A DNA stretch of 64,000 nucleotides, taken from the IMG/VR virus record IMGVR_UViG_3300023296_000874, positions 193,534 to 257,533 of that record. One strand, written 5' to 3'. The notes below the pieces were generated by a model, which made no database searches, was not told where the DNA came from, and saw nothing but the letters and a program-made list of their open reading frames with translations. This document shows, one piece after another, positions 1-7,277 of the stretch. A program made the translations under genes and the position numbers. This stretch comes from a virus. Every line of letters starts with the position of its first letter. The first letter of the stretch is position 1.

Positions 1-1
1 C

Positions 2-217
2 CGTTACTCACTGCCCCACTACCAGGGCATCATCGTGATGAAGTACTGCCCCTGGTGCGCCGCTGACCGTGGCGACCGGATGGACCAGTGGTGGGCTCAG
101 ATTGAGAAGCTGCTCGGCGGCGACCCCGGTTTCGAGGAAGTGGCTGCCGCCAAGGCTGCTGGCAAGATCCCCGACAAGTTCCTCACTGACGAGTGGTGGC
201 GGAACCCAAGTGAGTAG
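2..217 (+). CDS. small CPWC-motif protein, 5' end outside window
   Basis: The reading frame is open from the window edge, so the N-terminus is missing; 71 residues are visible. Codons before the internal GTG-ATG at 35-40 read as protein (RYSLPHYQGIIV), so an internal start is unlikely. The visible part has a YCPWCAADRGD motif, one CxxC pair typical of small phage zinc-knuckle or rubredoxin-like proteins, then a helical, Trp-rich tail. It is followed by a gene overlapping it by 8 bp. No function can be assigned; whether a second Cys pair lies upstream cannot be seen. Confidence 0.6.
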   Translation, partial: RYSLPHYQGIIVMKYCPWCAADRGDRMDQWWAQIEKLLGGDPGFEEVAAAKAAGKIPDKFLTDEWWRNPSE

Positions 218-461
218 GCACAAGGTTCATTACCACTGCGGCGCTACGTCGGAGTGCGGTAAGAAGAGCTATCTGCTGTACACCTTCTACGCTCACAAGG
301 TGACCTGTAAGCCGTGCAAGGAAGGCGTGCGCGGACTCGAAGCCCGCAGCAGGCGTAGAGAGCGAGAAGATATTCACCGCCTCGAGCGTGAAATGGATCT
401 CAAGATGGGCATTGAAGAGCCCACCGTACCCCACGACTGGATGTACTGCCTCGCGGCTTAG
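210..461 (+). CDS. small Cys/His-rich hypothetical protein
   Basis: An 83-residue protein if started at GTG 210, which overlaps the stop of the preceding gene by 8 bp; the frame extends upstream but those codons are the shadow of the previous gene. The N-terminal half has HYHCG, SECGKK and CKPCK, enough ligands for one zinc site. The C-terminal half is a charged, Arg/Glu-rich helix. It sits in a tight + strand cluster of three small genes. Not recognised; a small zinc-binding phage protein is the most that can be said. The start is uncertain. Confidence 0.55.
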   Translation: MSRHKVHYHCGATSECGKKSYLLYTFYAHKVTCKPCKEGVRGLEARSRRREREDIHRLEREMDLKMGIEEPTVPHDWMYCLAA

Positions 462-469
462 GAAGAACC

Positions 470-718
470 ATGCGAATCAAAGACCTGAGCCCCACCGAAG
501 AGAATACAGGAGATGAGCGCACCTGCCGCAGGTACATCTGGTGGCCGATCAAGCTGGGAGATGAAACCCGGTGGCTTGAGTACGCCGAGGTGCTGCAGCG
601 TGTGGTCAAGTTTGATGTAGGCGGCTCCGGGCAGTGGGGTTGCTACGCCTACCGATGGGTAGATGTAGCTTGGCAGCCTGAGCCTGTGTCCCGTGCGGAG
701 ATCCTCTTCGAGGATTAG
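470..718 (+). CDS. hypothetical protein, 82 aa
   Basis: Starts at ATG 470 behind an AGGAAG ribosome site, 8 bp after the preceding stop. The protein is rich in Trp and Tyr (RRYIWWPIKLG, WGCYAYRWVDVAWQPEP) and looks like a small compact beta protein. No signal peptide, membrane segment or known motif is seen. It is the last gene of the + cluster and is closed by the perfect hairpin at 726-770. Function unknown. Confidence 0.6.
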   Translation: MRIKDLSPTEENTGDERTCRRYIWWPIKLGDETRWLEYAEVLQRVVKFDVGGSGQWGCYAYRWVDVAWQPEPVSRAEILFED

Positions 719-725
719 GGCGTCC

Positions 726-770
726 AAGACCAACGAAGGCGGGACACAAGTTCCCGCCTTCGTTGGTCTT
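726..770. terminator. 19-bp perfect hairpin between convergent genes
   Basis: Left arm 726-744 and right arm 752-770 are exact inverse complements (AAGACCAACGAAGGCGGGA), loop CACAAGT. It lies between a + gene ending at 718 and a - gene ending at 782, the place for a bidirectional terminator. Neither side has a T-tract, so classic intrinsic termination is not certain; it may also stabilise mRNA 3' ends. Confidence 0.6.
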
Positions 771-781
771 GCTCAGAGGGT

Positions 782-1006
782 CTACTGAGCGCTGTCGTCG
801 TCATCCGCCGCAGCCGAATCGTCGTCGTCAGCCGAATCGTCGTCGTCCACGGCGTCGTCATCATCGGCAACCGCCGAATCGTCGTCGTCCGCAACAACGG
901 CGGAATCGTCGTCGTCGGTAACCGCGCTGTCGTCGTCATCGCCTGAGGGGCAACCAACGAGGGCGAGGGAAAGGATGGCGAGCAGCAAGAGAAGGGAACG
1001 TGTCAT
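782..1006 (-). CDS. acidic repeat lipoprotein (DDDDSA repeats)
   Basis: A 74-residue predicted lipoprotein. Residues 1-19 form a signal peptide (MTRSLLLLLAILSLALVGC) ending in an LVGC lipobox, so Cys19 would be lipidated. The rest is almost only DDDD-SA repeats with short A/V spacers and no folded domain. Start ATG 1006 follows AAGGAGTTCCT. Acidic DDDDS linkers after a lipobox are, as I recall, common in Myxococcota-like secreted proteins; here there is only linker. It could mark a host-derived moron gene, for example one altering the host envelope, but the function is unknown. Confidence 0.75.
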   Translation of the reverse strand: MTRSLLLLLAILSLALVGCPSGDDDDSAVTDDDDSAVVADDDDSAVADDDDAVDDDDSADDDDSAAADDDDSAQ

Positions 1007-1087
1007 AGGAACTCCTTGGGGTAAGCTCGTAGGACACTCCCGTCAACGGATAGTTGGCTTTCGAATACCGCTATACACTATTCTGCC

Positions 1088-1672
1088 CTACGGATGCTCA
1101 GCGAGTTCTCCGGGTACCACGCCTGACGCCAGCACAATCTTGCAGATGTGCTCGACGCGCTCAATGTGCTCAAAGGCTTCCCACGGGTCAGCTCCAGTTG
1201 CTGTGACGCCGTGGTTCTTCTGACCCACGATGTCACACCTGCCCAAGAAGGACTCGTAGGTGGCGTCCCCAAGCGCGGCAGAGATGGCCGGTAGGAAGGG
1301 CACTGTCGCCCCAATGCGCGTGTAGCGGAACAGCTCAGGGAAGTGGTTCTGCAACACGCGGAGGTCAAAACCCCGGAACATTGCGGCCACTGTGTACGTC
1401 GGGTGTGCGTGGACAACCGCTGTAGCCCCGCCACGGTGTTGCAGGAGGAAGTGCATGTGCAACTCCCCTGAAGGCTTCCCGGTAGCGACAACGGGCGCGT
1501 CAGCTTCCACAAGCACCGGGACAAGGTCGCCCTCCAAGATGAACTGCTTCCGCACGCCTGATGGAGTGATCAGGAAGCCTTCATCGGACGTGATTGAGAC
1601 ATTCCCATCCCGTGTAGATATCCAACCGAGTCGGTATAGTTCGGCCATCACTTCGCAAGTAGCTGCCTTCAT
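1088..1672 (-). CDS. class II aldolase/adducin family protein
   Basis: 194 residues from ATG 1672, chosen because GGAGG lies just upstream and the longer frame has none. Family features: N-terminal GWISTRDGNVSI, LITPSGVRKQ, the metal-binding HAHPTYTVAAM, and NHGVTATGADPWEAFEHIE, in the order seen in fuculose-phosphate aldolase, ribulose-phosphate epimerase and MtnB-type dehydratases. These bind a divalent metal and act on small sugar phosphates. Substrate is not determinable. A second member, clearly MtnB-like, is at 45791-46438. A late-promoter motif lies 32 bp upstream, unusual for a metabolic gene. Confidence 0.8.
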   Translation of the reverse strand: MKAATCEVMAELYRLGWISTRDGNVSITSDEGFLITPSGVRKQFILEGDLVPVLVEADAPVVATGKPSGELHMHFLLQHRGGATAVVHAHPTYTVAAMFRGFDLRVLQNHFPELFRYTRIGATVPFLPAISAALGDATYESFLGRCDIVGQKNHGVTATGADPWEAFEHIERVEHICKIVLASGVVPGELAEHP

Positions 1673-1703
1673 TTCGGTTCCCTCCAGAATGCTATTCGAG
1701 ACG

Positions 1704-1718
1704 CACAAACGGATCATG
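1704..1718 (-). promoter_or_regulatory. late-promoter motif copy (aldolase unit)
   Basis: Sense CATGATCCGTTTGTG, three mismatches to the consensus CATAATCCNTTTGTA being at most moderate; it ends 32 bp before the aldolase start at 1672 and no gene separates them. Confidence 0.6.
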
Positions 1719-1759
1719 AAACGTGTTGAAGAGTGGGAACCCCTTACGCGAGGAGCTGA

Positions 1760-2056
1760 ATGCTTCCCACCCTACCGCTGACCGCCCAGCACTCCATCTT
1801 CAACTGGCGCAGGTACTCGTCCCCGGTCCGAACCCACAGGTGTCAGAAGTGTGGTCACGGCTACCCGCCCGGCCCCAACGAGAACTGGACGACCAACGAG
1901 CCCGGCGTGCTTCCTACCGGACTCATGACGCTTTGCAAGAAGTGTGGTCACCACGGCTTCAGCCACTACCTCGGAAGGAAGCTCCCTTGGTACCATGTGG
2001 CTCGGTGGTGGCACAACGACACATACGAGTGGTCAGACCAGCAATGGACTCCCTGA
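1760..2056 (+). CDS. zinc-finger-like hypothetical protein
   Basis: 98 residues from ATG 1760 behind GAGGAGCTGA. Two Cys pairs, HRCQKCGHGYPPG near residue 26 and LCKKCGHHGFSHY near 58, give a four-Cys zinc-ribbon pattern with extra His. The C-terminus is Trp/Tyr rich. The gene is alone on the + strand between the aldolase and a lipoprotein gene, with which it converges leaving 31 bp. Function unknown. Confidence 0.6.
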   Translation: MLPTLPLTAQHSIFNWRRYSSPVRTHRCQKCGHGYPPGPNENWTTNEPGVLPTGLMTLCKKCGHHGFSHYLGRKLPWYHVARWWHNDTYEWSDQQWTP

Positions 2057-2087
2057 GGAGCCCATCACATACCGCCGCAGTAGAGGT

Positions 2088-2510
2088 TCACTCTGCTGCG
2101 GAAGCGTCCTCACACACCTGCCACGAAGCAGTCACGGAGTAGAACTCCCAGGTGGCGGTCGCGGCACCAAGGTCGCAGAGCTCCGGGGTGAGGCAGAGCT
2201 CACCCGCGTCGGAACGCTCGAACAGGGAGGTCACGTCCTCGGTCACGAGGCCCTGAGGCTCGACGCAGGGCTCAGCGGTGTAGACGGAGGCATCGCCCTC
2301 GCCCTCAACGCAGCGGCTACGTGCAACGCTCCAGTCATCAGTCACGGCGAGCGTGAAGGACGTTGCGTCCTCGCCAGCGGGAGTCCAGGTGGACGTCTCG
2401 GTGGTGCATTCGACAGCCGGTGTGTCGGTGGCATCAGTGTCGCCGCTGTCGGCCTTGTCACCGTTGCAGGCCAAGAGAAAAGCGAGAGGAATCAGGATCA
2501 TGGTACGCAT
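2088..2510 (-). CDS. predicted lipoprotein with host-like linker
   Basis: 140 residues from ATG 2510, behind AAAGGAGCG; the frame runs further upstream but lacks support. Residues 1-15 form a signal peptide with lipobox LLAC, then CNGDKADSGDTDATDT, a linker of the kind seen in Myxococcota-like lipoproteins. The mature domain, about 110 residues, has several Cys (ECTTE, RCVEGE, EPCVE, LCLTPELC, VCEDAS) that could form disulfides in the periplasm or at the surface. No homology recognised. A phage-encoded envelope protein such as a superinfection-exclusion factor is possible, not shown. Confidence 0.7.
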   Translation of the reverse strand: MRTMILIPLAFLLACNGDKADSGDTDATDTPAVECTTETSTWTPAGEDATSFTLAVTDDWSVARSRCVEGEGDASVYTAEPCVEPQGLVTEDVTSLFERSDAGELCLTPELCDLGAATATWEFYSVTASWQVCEDASAAE

Positions 2511-2645
2511 AGTGTCGCGCTCCTTTGTTTGGTTAGGGGCTATTGAACACCCCCAATACGCAGGAGTTAGAATGCGAAGATGTGCAGTGTGCATTTTCTC
2601 TGACTTACTCGTGGTTCGGAGCGTTGTACCCATATGGAGACGAAC

Positions 2646-3074
2646 ATGCCCACCGTAGAAGCCGGACTCGAAGTGCTCGACGCTACCCCACTGCCTGACA
2701 GTGATGGTGGCGCTCAGGACTACGATGCCTTCGACATCGCGCTCAACGCTGCCATGGCTGCCGTTGGTTGGGTGACCGAGGACTTCTGGAAGGCCTTCTA
2801 CGCCTCCGACCTGTGGTTCACCCGCAGCACCGCCGAGTGGATCGACCAGCACTGCACGACCGAGATGGCCGTGAGCGCTGACCGCCTCGAGATCCTCAAG
2901 CCCTTGCTCAACGCTCAGAACCTCCTGCTCGCATCCCACGGTGCCCGCTGGATGGCTCAACACTGCGACACCTGCGTCGGACACACCGACGGAACCCGCC
3001 CGATCCACCTCAGCATCGAGCAGTACCACTGGGCACCCTACGACGCTGACCGTAGCTTCGACGTGCCCGCGTGA
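2646..3074 (+). CDS. hypothetical protein, 142 aa
   Basis: The frame opens at ATG 2634, but that codon is part of a GGAG ribosome site for ATG 2646 (MPTVEAGLEV), which I prefer. The protein is acidic with Trp-rich helices (VGWVTEDFWKAFYASDLWF) and a CDTCVGH segment. No known motif. A GTGA overlap links it to the next short frame. A possible promoter (TTGAAC 2543-2548, TAGAAT 2568-2573, spacer 19) lies upstream but is weak. Function unknown. Confidence 0.6.
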   Translation: MPTVEAGLEVLDATPLPDSDGGAQDYDAFDIALNAAMAAVGWVTEDFWKAFYASDLWFTRSTAEWIDQHCTTEMAVSADRLEILKPLLNAQNLLLASHGARWMAQHCDTCVGHTDGTRPIHLSIEQYHWAPYDADRSFDVPA

Positions 3075-3355
3075 AGTTCAGGGTACAGATACCCGAGGGC
3101 CACTTCCTCCGCATCACCGCCCTCTTCGGGGGCCGATCAAGGATAGAGGTGACGGACGGACAGTTCAATACCGACTTCTGGTGACTGCCTGACCATGAAA
3201 GCGCCGTGCGCGCTCTTGCAGTTATTGAAGAAACGGGCGAGGCTGATTTCCCCTGCATACGGTTCTACGAGTCCGGGTTCGGCTACCGATACGGTGTGCA
3301 GTACCCGCGCAATCCCCATTTCGACACTTGGAAGGTGGGTGACCGTCAGCAGTAG
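3071..3355 (+). pseudogene. ORF split by in-frame TGA at 3182-3184
   Basis: GTG 3071 overlaps the previous stop (GTGA) and opens a 37-codon frame (KFRVQIPEGHFLRITALFGG...NTDFW) ending at TGA 3182-3184. The same frame continues at once for 56 more codons (LPDHESAVRALAVIEETGEA...WKVGDRQQ) to TAG 3353-3355, with no good start or ribosome site for the second part. Together they read like one 93-residue protein. It may be a nonsense mutation, a base-call error or stop read-through. TGA is used normally as a stop elsewhere, so general recoding is not supported. Confidence 0.5.
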
Positions 3356-3425
3356 TTTTGGCTCGGTAGCCGTGAACGGGCGAAGACGCGAGTCTGATAG
3401 GGGAACCCCAAGTAGGGATGCCCTC

Positions 3426-4013
3426 ATGATTTTGACCCTCGAAAACATTGCTACCCACTCTGACTACCGTGCCTTGCACGGTATCAATGTCAGTCTCCGC
3501 TACAACAACGAGCCGCGCGGGTTCCACGCTACCCGCTGGGCAATGGTTCCGAACATTGCCATCTCCCATATGCACCAGTGGGGTCTGGATGATTTCTGGG
3601 ACCGCCGCCCCGCGTCTCCGCGCAAGCTCAAGCTGGACCCCAACGCACTCGGCGATGTGATGGTCTCACAGGACCCTACAGAGTTGGTCTCAAACTCAAG
3701 TGACACCAGGCAGCCCCTGCGCATTGTTCAATACCAGGAGAGCCCGTTGATGTACGCGAGTTCGGAGTCGAGCTTGGACTGGTTGATGCGCACACAGGGA
3801 ACAAATCCAGGTGGACACGCACGCAGCCTCTTTCGGATCTGCCTGAGGAACCGTGTGGAGATCTCGGTAGAGTTTGAGATGTTGCTCCCAACCTCCAAGC
3901 AAGATCCTCGGTCCAAGCGTCAGCGGGATGCCAAGGGAGATGATCGTCACCTCCACATGTTCGGTGAGCAGCCCAAGCTGTCTGAGGTTCCCACCATCCC
4001 CTCGCTATACTGA
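3426..4013 (+). CDS. hypothetical protein, 195 aa
   Basis: Start ATG 3426 follows AGTAGGGATG; the frame is open back to 3195 but that part is out-of-frame shadow of the split ORF. The protein begins MILTLENIATHSDYRALHG and has a basic, low-complexity C-terminal third (KQDPRSKRQRDAKGDD). No recognised domain. The stop overlaps the next start (TGATG), so the two are probably translationally coupled. Function unknown. Confidence 0.5.
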   Translation: MILTLENIATHSDYRALHGINVSLRYNNEPRGFHATRWAMVPNIAISHMHQWGLDDFWDRRPASPRKLKLDPNALGDVMVSQDPTELVSNSSDTRQPLRIVQYQESPLMYASSESSLDWLMRTQGTNPGGHARSLFRICLRNRVEISVEFEMLLPTSKQDPRSKRQRDAKGDDRHLHMFGEQPKLSEVPTIPSLY

Positions 4014-4336
4014 TGGAAATCACCTGTACCGCTGAGATCACCATCACTTCTGACGCGACGCACCTCAAAGCTCATGAGGCTTGGGACACCCTCCTGAATG
4101 TGTGGGTCATGTTGTGCGGCGAGGGACACGAGCCTACCGAGGTCATCATGCCCGTCACAGTGTTTGAGCTACTCAAACACTGTCCGACAGCCTTCGAGGC
4201 TGGGTGTGTTGGAGACTCCCTGTGGGGAGTGGATATCACCTTTGATTACCAAGGAACTGACACCCTCATTTACGTTTGCACGGATCCTGTCACCGGCACC
4301 ATGCTCACGGATGCGACCTTCGCTGTAGGAGTGTAG
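4013..4336 (+). CDS. hypothetical protein, 107 aa
   Basis: ATG 4013 overlaps the preceding TGA (TGATG). A 107-residue beta-rich protein (MEITCTAEITITSDATHLKA at the N-terminus) with four Cys and no signal peptide. It is the second last gene of the + cluster and is followed by a 10-bp hairpin. No known family recognised. Confidence 0.55.
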   Translation: MEITCTAEITITSDATHLKAHEAWDTLLNVWVMLCGEGHEPTEVIMPVTVFELLKHCPTAFEAGCVGDSLWGVDITFDYQGTDTLIYVCTDPVTGTMLTDATFAVGV

Positions 4337-4356
4337 CTCGTACCGTTTTGTTGCTC

Positions 4357-4381
4357 GCCGCGCTGGGAATGCCAGCGCGGC
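4357..4381. terminator. 10-bp perfect stem-loop
   Basis: GCCGCGCTGG (4357-4366) pairs with CCAGCGCGGC (4372-4381), 5-nt loop GAATG. It lies 21 bp after the stop at 4336 and 26 bp before the start at 4407. No T-tract follows, so it may be a weak terminator, a processing site or an mRNA structure between two + genes. Confidence 0.4.
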
Positions 4382-4406
4382 CATAATCGGAGCAGGAGGT
4401 GTCCTA

Positions 4407-4973
4407 ATGAATAGGCCCGAGCTGCTACCAATTCCAGAGAACCTGTCCATCATCGTCGTACCTGAGGAGGCAGAACCCGTCATCAAGGGTCTGTACCTTG
4501 CGCGCGTGGTGGTGCGCCTCTCTCGAACCCAGGCCCTGTCGCACCTTCGCTGGGACCGCGTCCATGTGCGCCTCAAGACCGAAGAGACGGAAGGTCGGAA
4601 GCTCGGTTGGGCAGTCGACAATGCAGACGGCGACAAGGACGGAGTGAAGCTACCAGGTGAGAAGTTGGTGGTGATTGCCAACCGCCCGCGTGCAACCAAG
4701 GCCAGCGTCTTCGGGACCACGATCCACGAGTTCGGACATCTCATCTCTAATGGGCACGGCAAGAAGCACGTCGACGCCTGCCTGACTATTGCGTGGCAGG
4801 CTGGCATCCTGACGAGCGAGGAGTACGAGCATGGCTTGGACACCATCACCGACTCTCAGGTTGGGGACGGGTACATCCAGCGCATTGCCCGTGACACCGG
4901 GCTGCTCGACCTACTGTCTACGCCACCCGGTGAGAAGCCTGACGCTCCCTACGTTGTGGACAACCGCCCGTAG
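4407..4973 (+). CDS. HEFGH putative zinc metalloprotease-like protein
   Basis: 188 residues from ATG 4407, behind AGGAGGTG. Around residue 110 the sequence TTIHEFGHLISNGHGKKH contains the HExxH zinc-protease signature, with a further His seven residues after it that could be the third ligand (HExxHxxxxxH is not exact). The N-terminal region has no signal peptide, so it would act in the cytosol or within the virion. It is the last + gene and converges with the structural operon, 2 bp apart. Substrate unknown; it could also be an inactive member. Confidence 0.6.
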   Translation: MNRPELLPIPENLSIIVVPEEAEPVIKGLYLARVVVRLSRTQALSHLRWDRVHVRLKTEETEGRKLGWAVDNADGDKDGVKLPGEKLVVIANRPRATKASVFGTTIHEFGHLISNGHGKKHVDACLTIAWQAGILTSEEYEHGLDTITDSQVGDGYIQRIARDTGLLDLLSTPPGEKPDAPYVVDNRP

Positions 4974-4975
4974 GA

Positions 4976-5860
4976 TCAGAACCGCGTGAAGTTCCGGACG
5001 CTCGATGTGCCGGAGCCCAGGTGGGGGCCAAAGGCGCTCCGCACACCCACTCCGAACCGGGGCTGCTGGAGCCCGCGCGTGAACTTGATGGTGAGGTGAG
5101 CGTTCTCGATCATCTGTTCCAACCTACTTTGTAGGCTTTCCATGAGTCCCTGGTACTTGCTTGACTTGTCAATACTCAGGCTAACTCCACCAATCGAATA
5201 ATCGAATTCTTCTCCCACCCAGTTTATTGAGAGTGCCGTGAGAGCGTGTACAGCGGCGGCTGTGAGCGTGATCGTTGTCCAGTTTCTCGGTAGCGTTCCG
5301 ATGGTGTATCCGGTCTGAGGCGGGAACAGGTTCACAACATCCAACCCACGTTCAATACTCTCCAACATTTCGGCATCTTCCCAGATGTAGCCGAACACTC
5401 TGGTCTGCTGGGAGAGAGCGTCCTGACTGCTGGGCGGTCGGAAGTGGTAGTTGCGATCTGGGTTGTTGTCCCGCAGCATCATGCGGAGCGAGTGCATCAG
5501 GCCCCACTGGTTCGTCGTGTAGGCAGAGGAGGCGGTAACCTGTGTGCCCTCGGGTACGACTCCAAACTCCTGCGCCACTTGATGATCAGGCCCGCCTGCA
5601 AACTGCTTGAACGTCCAACGCACGACGTAGTTGCCGTAGGGCGCGAAGTCAGGGATGCGGAAGTTGGCGTAGTACTCTCCGATCTCAGGGTTCTCAGGAA
5701 CCCGAGCGGCGGCACCAATCAGAAGCTCTGATCCCGACGTGTTGTCGAAGATGGCGTAGCTGATGGAGTAGGAATCCTGACGCTGCCCGTCCGAGTTGGT
5801 CAGGATGATGCTCAGTTCGTTCCGGCCCGTGGTTTGGCCGGGGCAGAATACAACAGACAC
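4976..5860 (-). CDS. virion protein with N-terminal Ig-like domain
   Basis: 294 residues from GTG 5860, directly after the previous stop. The first ~110 residues form an all-beta, Ig-like unit (GEYYANFRIPDFAPYGNYVVRW) that aligns by eye with the 130-residue protein at 7290-7682 (GKYWVDWVIPGGQPAGCYQIRW). The remaining ~180 residues are mixed helical and unrecognised. It is the last gene of the fibre/appendage operon. A minor virion component such as a tail appendage or head-tail protein is likely; no specific role can be given. Confidence 0.6.
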   Translation of the reverse strand: MSVVFCPGQTTGRNELSIILTNSDGQRQDSYSISYAIFDNTSGSELLIGAAARVPENPEIGEYYANFRIPDFAPYGNYVVRWTFKQFAGGPDHQVAQEFGVVPEGTQVTASSAYTTNQWGLMHSLRMMLRDNNPDRNYHFRPPSSQDALSQQTRVFGYIWEDAEMLESIERGLDVVNLFPPQTGYTIGTLPRNWTTITLTAAAVHALTALSINWVGEEFDYSIGGVSLSIDKSSKYQGLMESLQSRLEQMIENAHLTIKFTRGLQQPRFGVGVRSAFGPHLGSGTSSVRNFTRF

Positions 5861-6043
5861 TCAGCCCTCCTTCGGTGCCTTGCCGGTGAAGAGCTTCTTG
5901 ATGGTGGGTAGCGTCTCACCGGGAGCGGGTAGCTCCAAGGGGGCCGCGACGTCATCAGTCGAAGTCTCACGAGGCTTGTGGTACCGGTTGACGTAGTCGT
6001 CGGCCAGCTTGATTGCCAACGAAGCGATGCGATCTGTATCCAT
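5861..6043 (-). CDS. hypothetical protein, 60 aa
   Basis: Small protein starting at ATG 6043 behind GGAGGTACA. N-terminal helix (MDTDRIASLAIKLADDYVNR) then a Pro-rich tail. It is the first gene of a two-gene unit under a late-promoter motif 22 bp upstream. Function unknown. Confidence 0.55.
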   Translation of the reverse strand: MDTDRIASLAIKLADDYVNRYHKPRETSTDDVAAPLELPAPGETLPTIKKLFTGKAPKEG

Positions 6044-6064
6044 TGTACCTCCGTCTGAGGGAGC

Positions 6065-6079
6065 TACAAAAGCATCATG
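6065..6079 (-). promoter_or_regulatory. late-promoter motif copy
   Basis: Sense CATGATGCTTTTGTA, 22 bp upstream of the start at 6043. It overlaps the stop codon of the CCA-adding enzyme (6075-6077). Confidence 0.6.
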
Positions 6080-7277
6080 AAAGCATCTTGCTCACTGCCA
6101 GGTCCAGCTTGCGAGCCGAGATGTCCGGCTCTTGCAGGATGAGCCCACGCGCGTACGTCACGGGGAGGGATCGGTCCCGCCCTTGGAGGCTGTTCTCGTT
6201 GATGTGGCGCATGTTGTCCACCGGGGGCTTCGTGAGCTTCTTGAGGAAGTCCTGTGCGTCATCCCTTTGCATCGGCGTGGTCAGCTCCCGCAGGCGCTTC
6301 TGCTGGTCACGGTCAAGGAAGGTGATGGGGCTCTTGACGCTCAGGCCCAAGTCCATCAGGTCGAGCAGTAGCGCAACATCGCGGTCCTTGAGCTGGCGGC
6401 TCAGGTACGTGGCGAAGGGGCGCTGCTCCTGAACCATCTCAGCGATCACGTCGAGCAGTCCGAGCTTCTTCATCAGCTTGAGCGCATCCCGCGCCGTTGC
6501 TTCGTTCAGCACGTTCTCAACCAGGATCGTAGCGATTGCCTCCCACGGAGCCCGCTTCATGGCGGGTGCGTTGCGCTTGATGCTGGCAGCGAGGTCCTTG
6601 GGGATCTTGAAGCCGTACTTCGCAACGAACTTGATGGCGCGGAGCAGTCGTGTGGGGTCGTCGCTGAAGACGACGTCAGGGTCACGGGGGCAAGCCATCG
6701 TGCGGCTCTCCAGGTCGCGGATGCCGCAACCCGTGAGGTCGATCACTTCAGCCTTCTCCGGTCCGTTCGTCAGGTCCATCAGCCGCCAGAGCAGCGTGTT
6801 GAACGTGAACTCGCGGCGGTAGATGTCCTCCTCAACCGTGGCGTCTTCAACCATGTGAGGCTTGTACCCCTGGCCTCCGGCTCCACCGTAGGATTCCTTT
6901 CGGGAGTTGGCGATCTCGATCACCTCCCCCTTCATCTCCACCCCGTCCAGAGTCCACTCACCCTTCACCGTGATGATGGCGACGTTGTACTGGTTGGTCG
7001 TCAGGTCGGTCTGAGTGGGGATCGCCCGCTCAACTTCCTTGGCGAACCACTCGGAGTTCTTCTTGCCGCCCAAGGCCACGGAGTCGACTACGACGTCGAT
7101 GTCCTTGATGGGCATGTCGATCAGGAAGTTCCGCACTGCACCACCGACAACGTACACGTGTCGGCCTACACCCAGCCGGGTGGACAGGCGGGCAAGGAAC
7201 TTCATCAATGCGTGAGAACGCTTGACAGCGTTTGCTGTCACGAGCTCTGCGGCGAGTTTGTCTGCGATGTCTGTCAT
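6075..7277 (-). CDS. CCA tRNA nucleotidyltransferase / poly(A) polymerase family
   Basis: 400 residues from ATG 7277, preceded by GAGGTACACC; a GTG at 7289 is less well placed. Class II nucleotidyltransferase features: VYVVGGAVRNFL (residues ~41-52), catalytic DID (59-61), ERREF-type motif EDIYRREFTFNTLLW, and DDPTRLLRAIKFVAKYGF. The family adds CCA to tRNA 3' ends or A-tails to RNA with ATP/CTP, in the cytosol. Length fits the bacterial enzymes. No tRNA gene is in the window, so it may maintain host tRNAs damaged in infection. Unusual place: inside the virion operon. Confidence 0.85.
   Translation of the reverse strand: MTDIADKLAAELVTANAVKRSHALMKFLARLSTRLGVGRHVYVVGGAVRNFLIDMPIKDIDVVVDSVALGGKKNSEWFAKEVERAIPTQTDLTTNQYNVAIITVKGEWTLDGVEMKGEVIEIANSRKESYGGAGGQGYKPHMVEDATVEEDIYRREFTFNTLLWRLMDLTNGPEKAEVIDLTGCGIRDLESRTMACPRDPDVVFSDDPTRLLRAIKFVAKYGFKIPKDLAASIKRNAPAMKRAPWEAIATILVENVLNEATARDALKLMKKLGLLDVIAEMVQEQRPFATYLSRQLKDRDVALLLDLMDLGLSVKSPITFLDRDQQKRLRELTTPMQRDDAQDFLKKLTKPPVDNMRHINENSLQGRDRSLPVTYARGLILQEPDISARKLDLAVSKMLS

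Noticed and set aside
3071-3355. Genetic-code change (TGA read as an amino acid)
   Set aside because: TGA ends many well-defined genes here, often in ATGA overlaps, so only this single TGA is anomalous.
4382-4390. CATAATCGG on the + strand upstream of the metalloprotease gene, like the first half of the late motif
   Set aside because: Only seven bases match; the CNTTTGTA half is absent.
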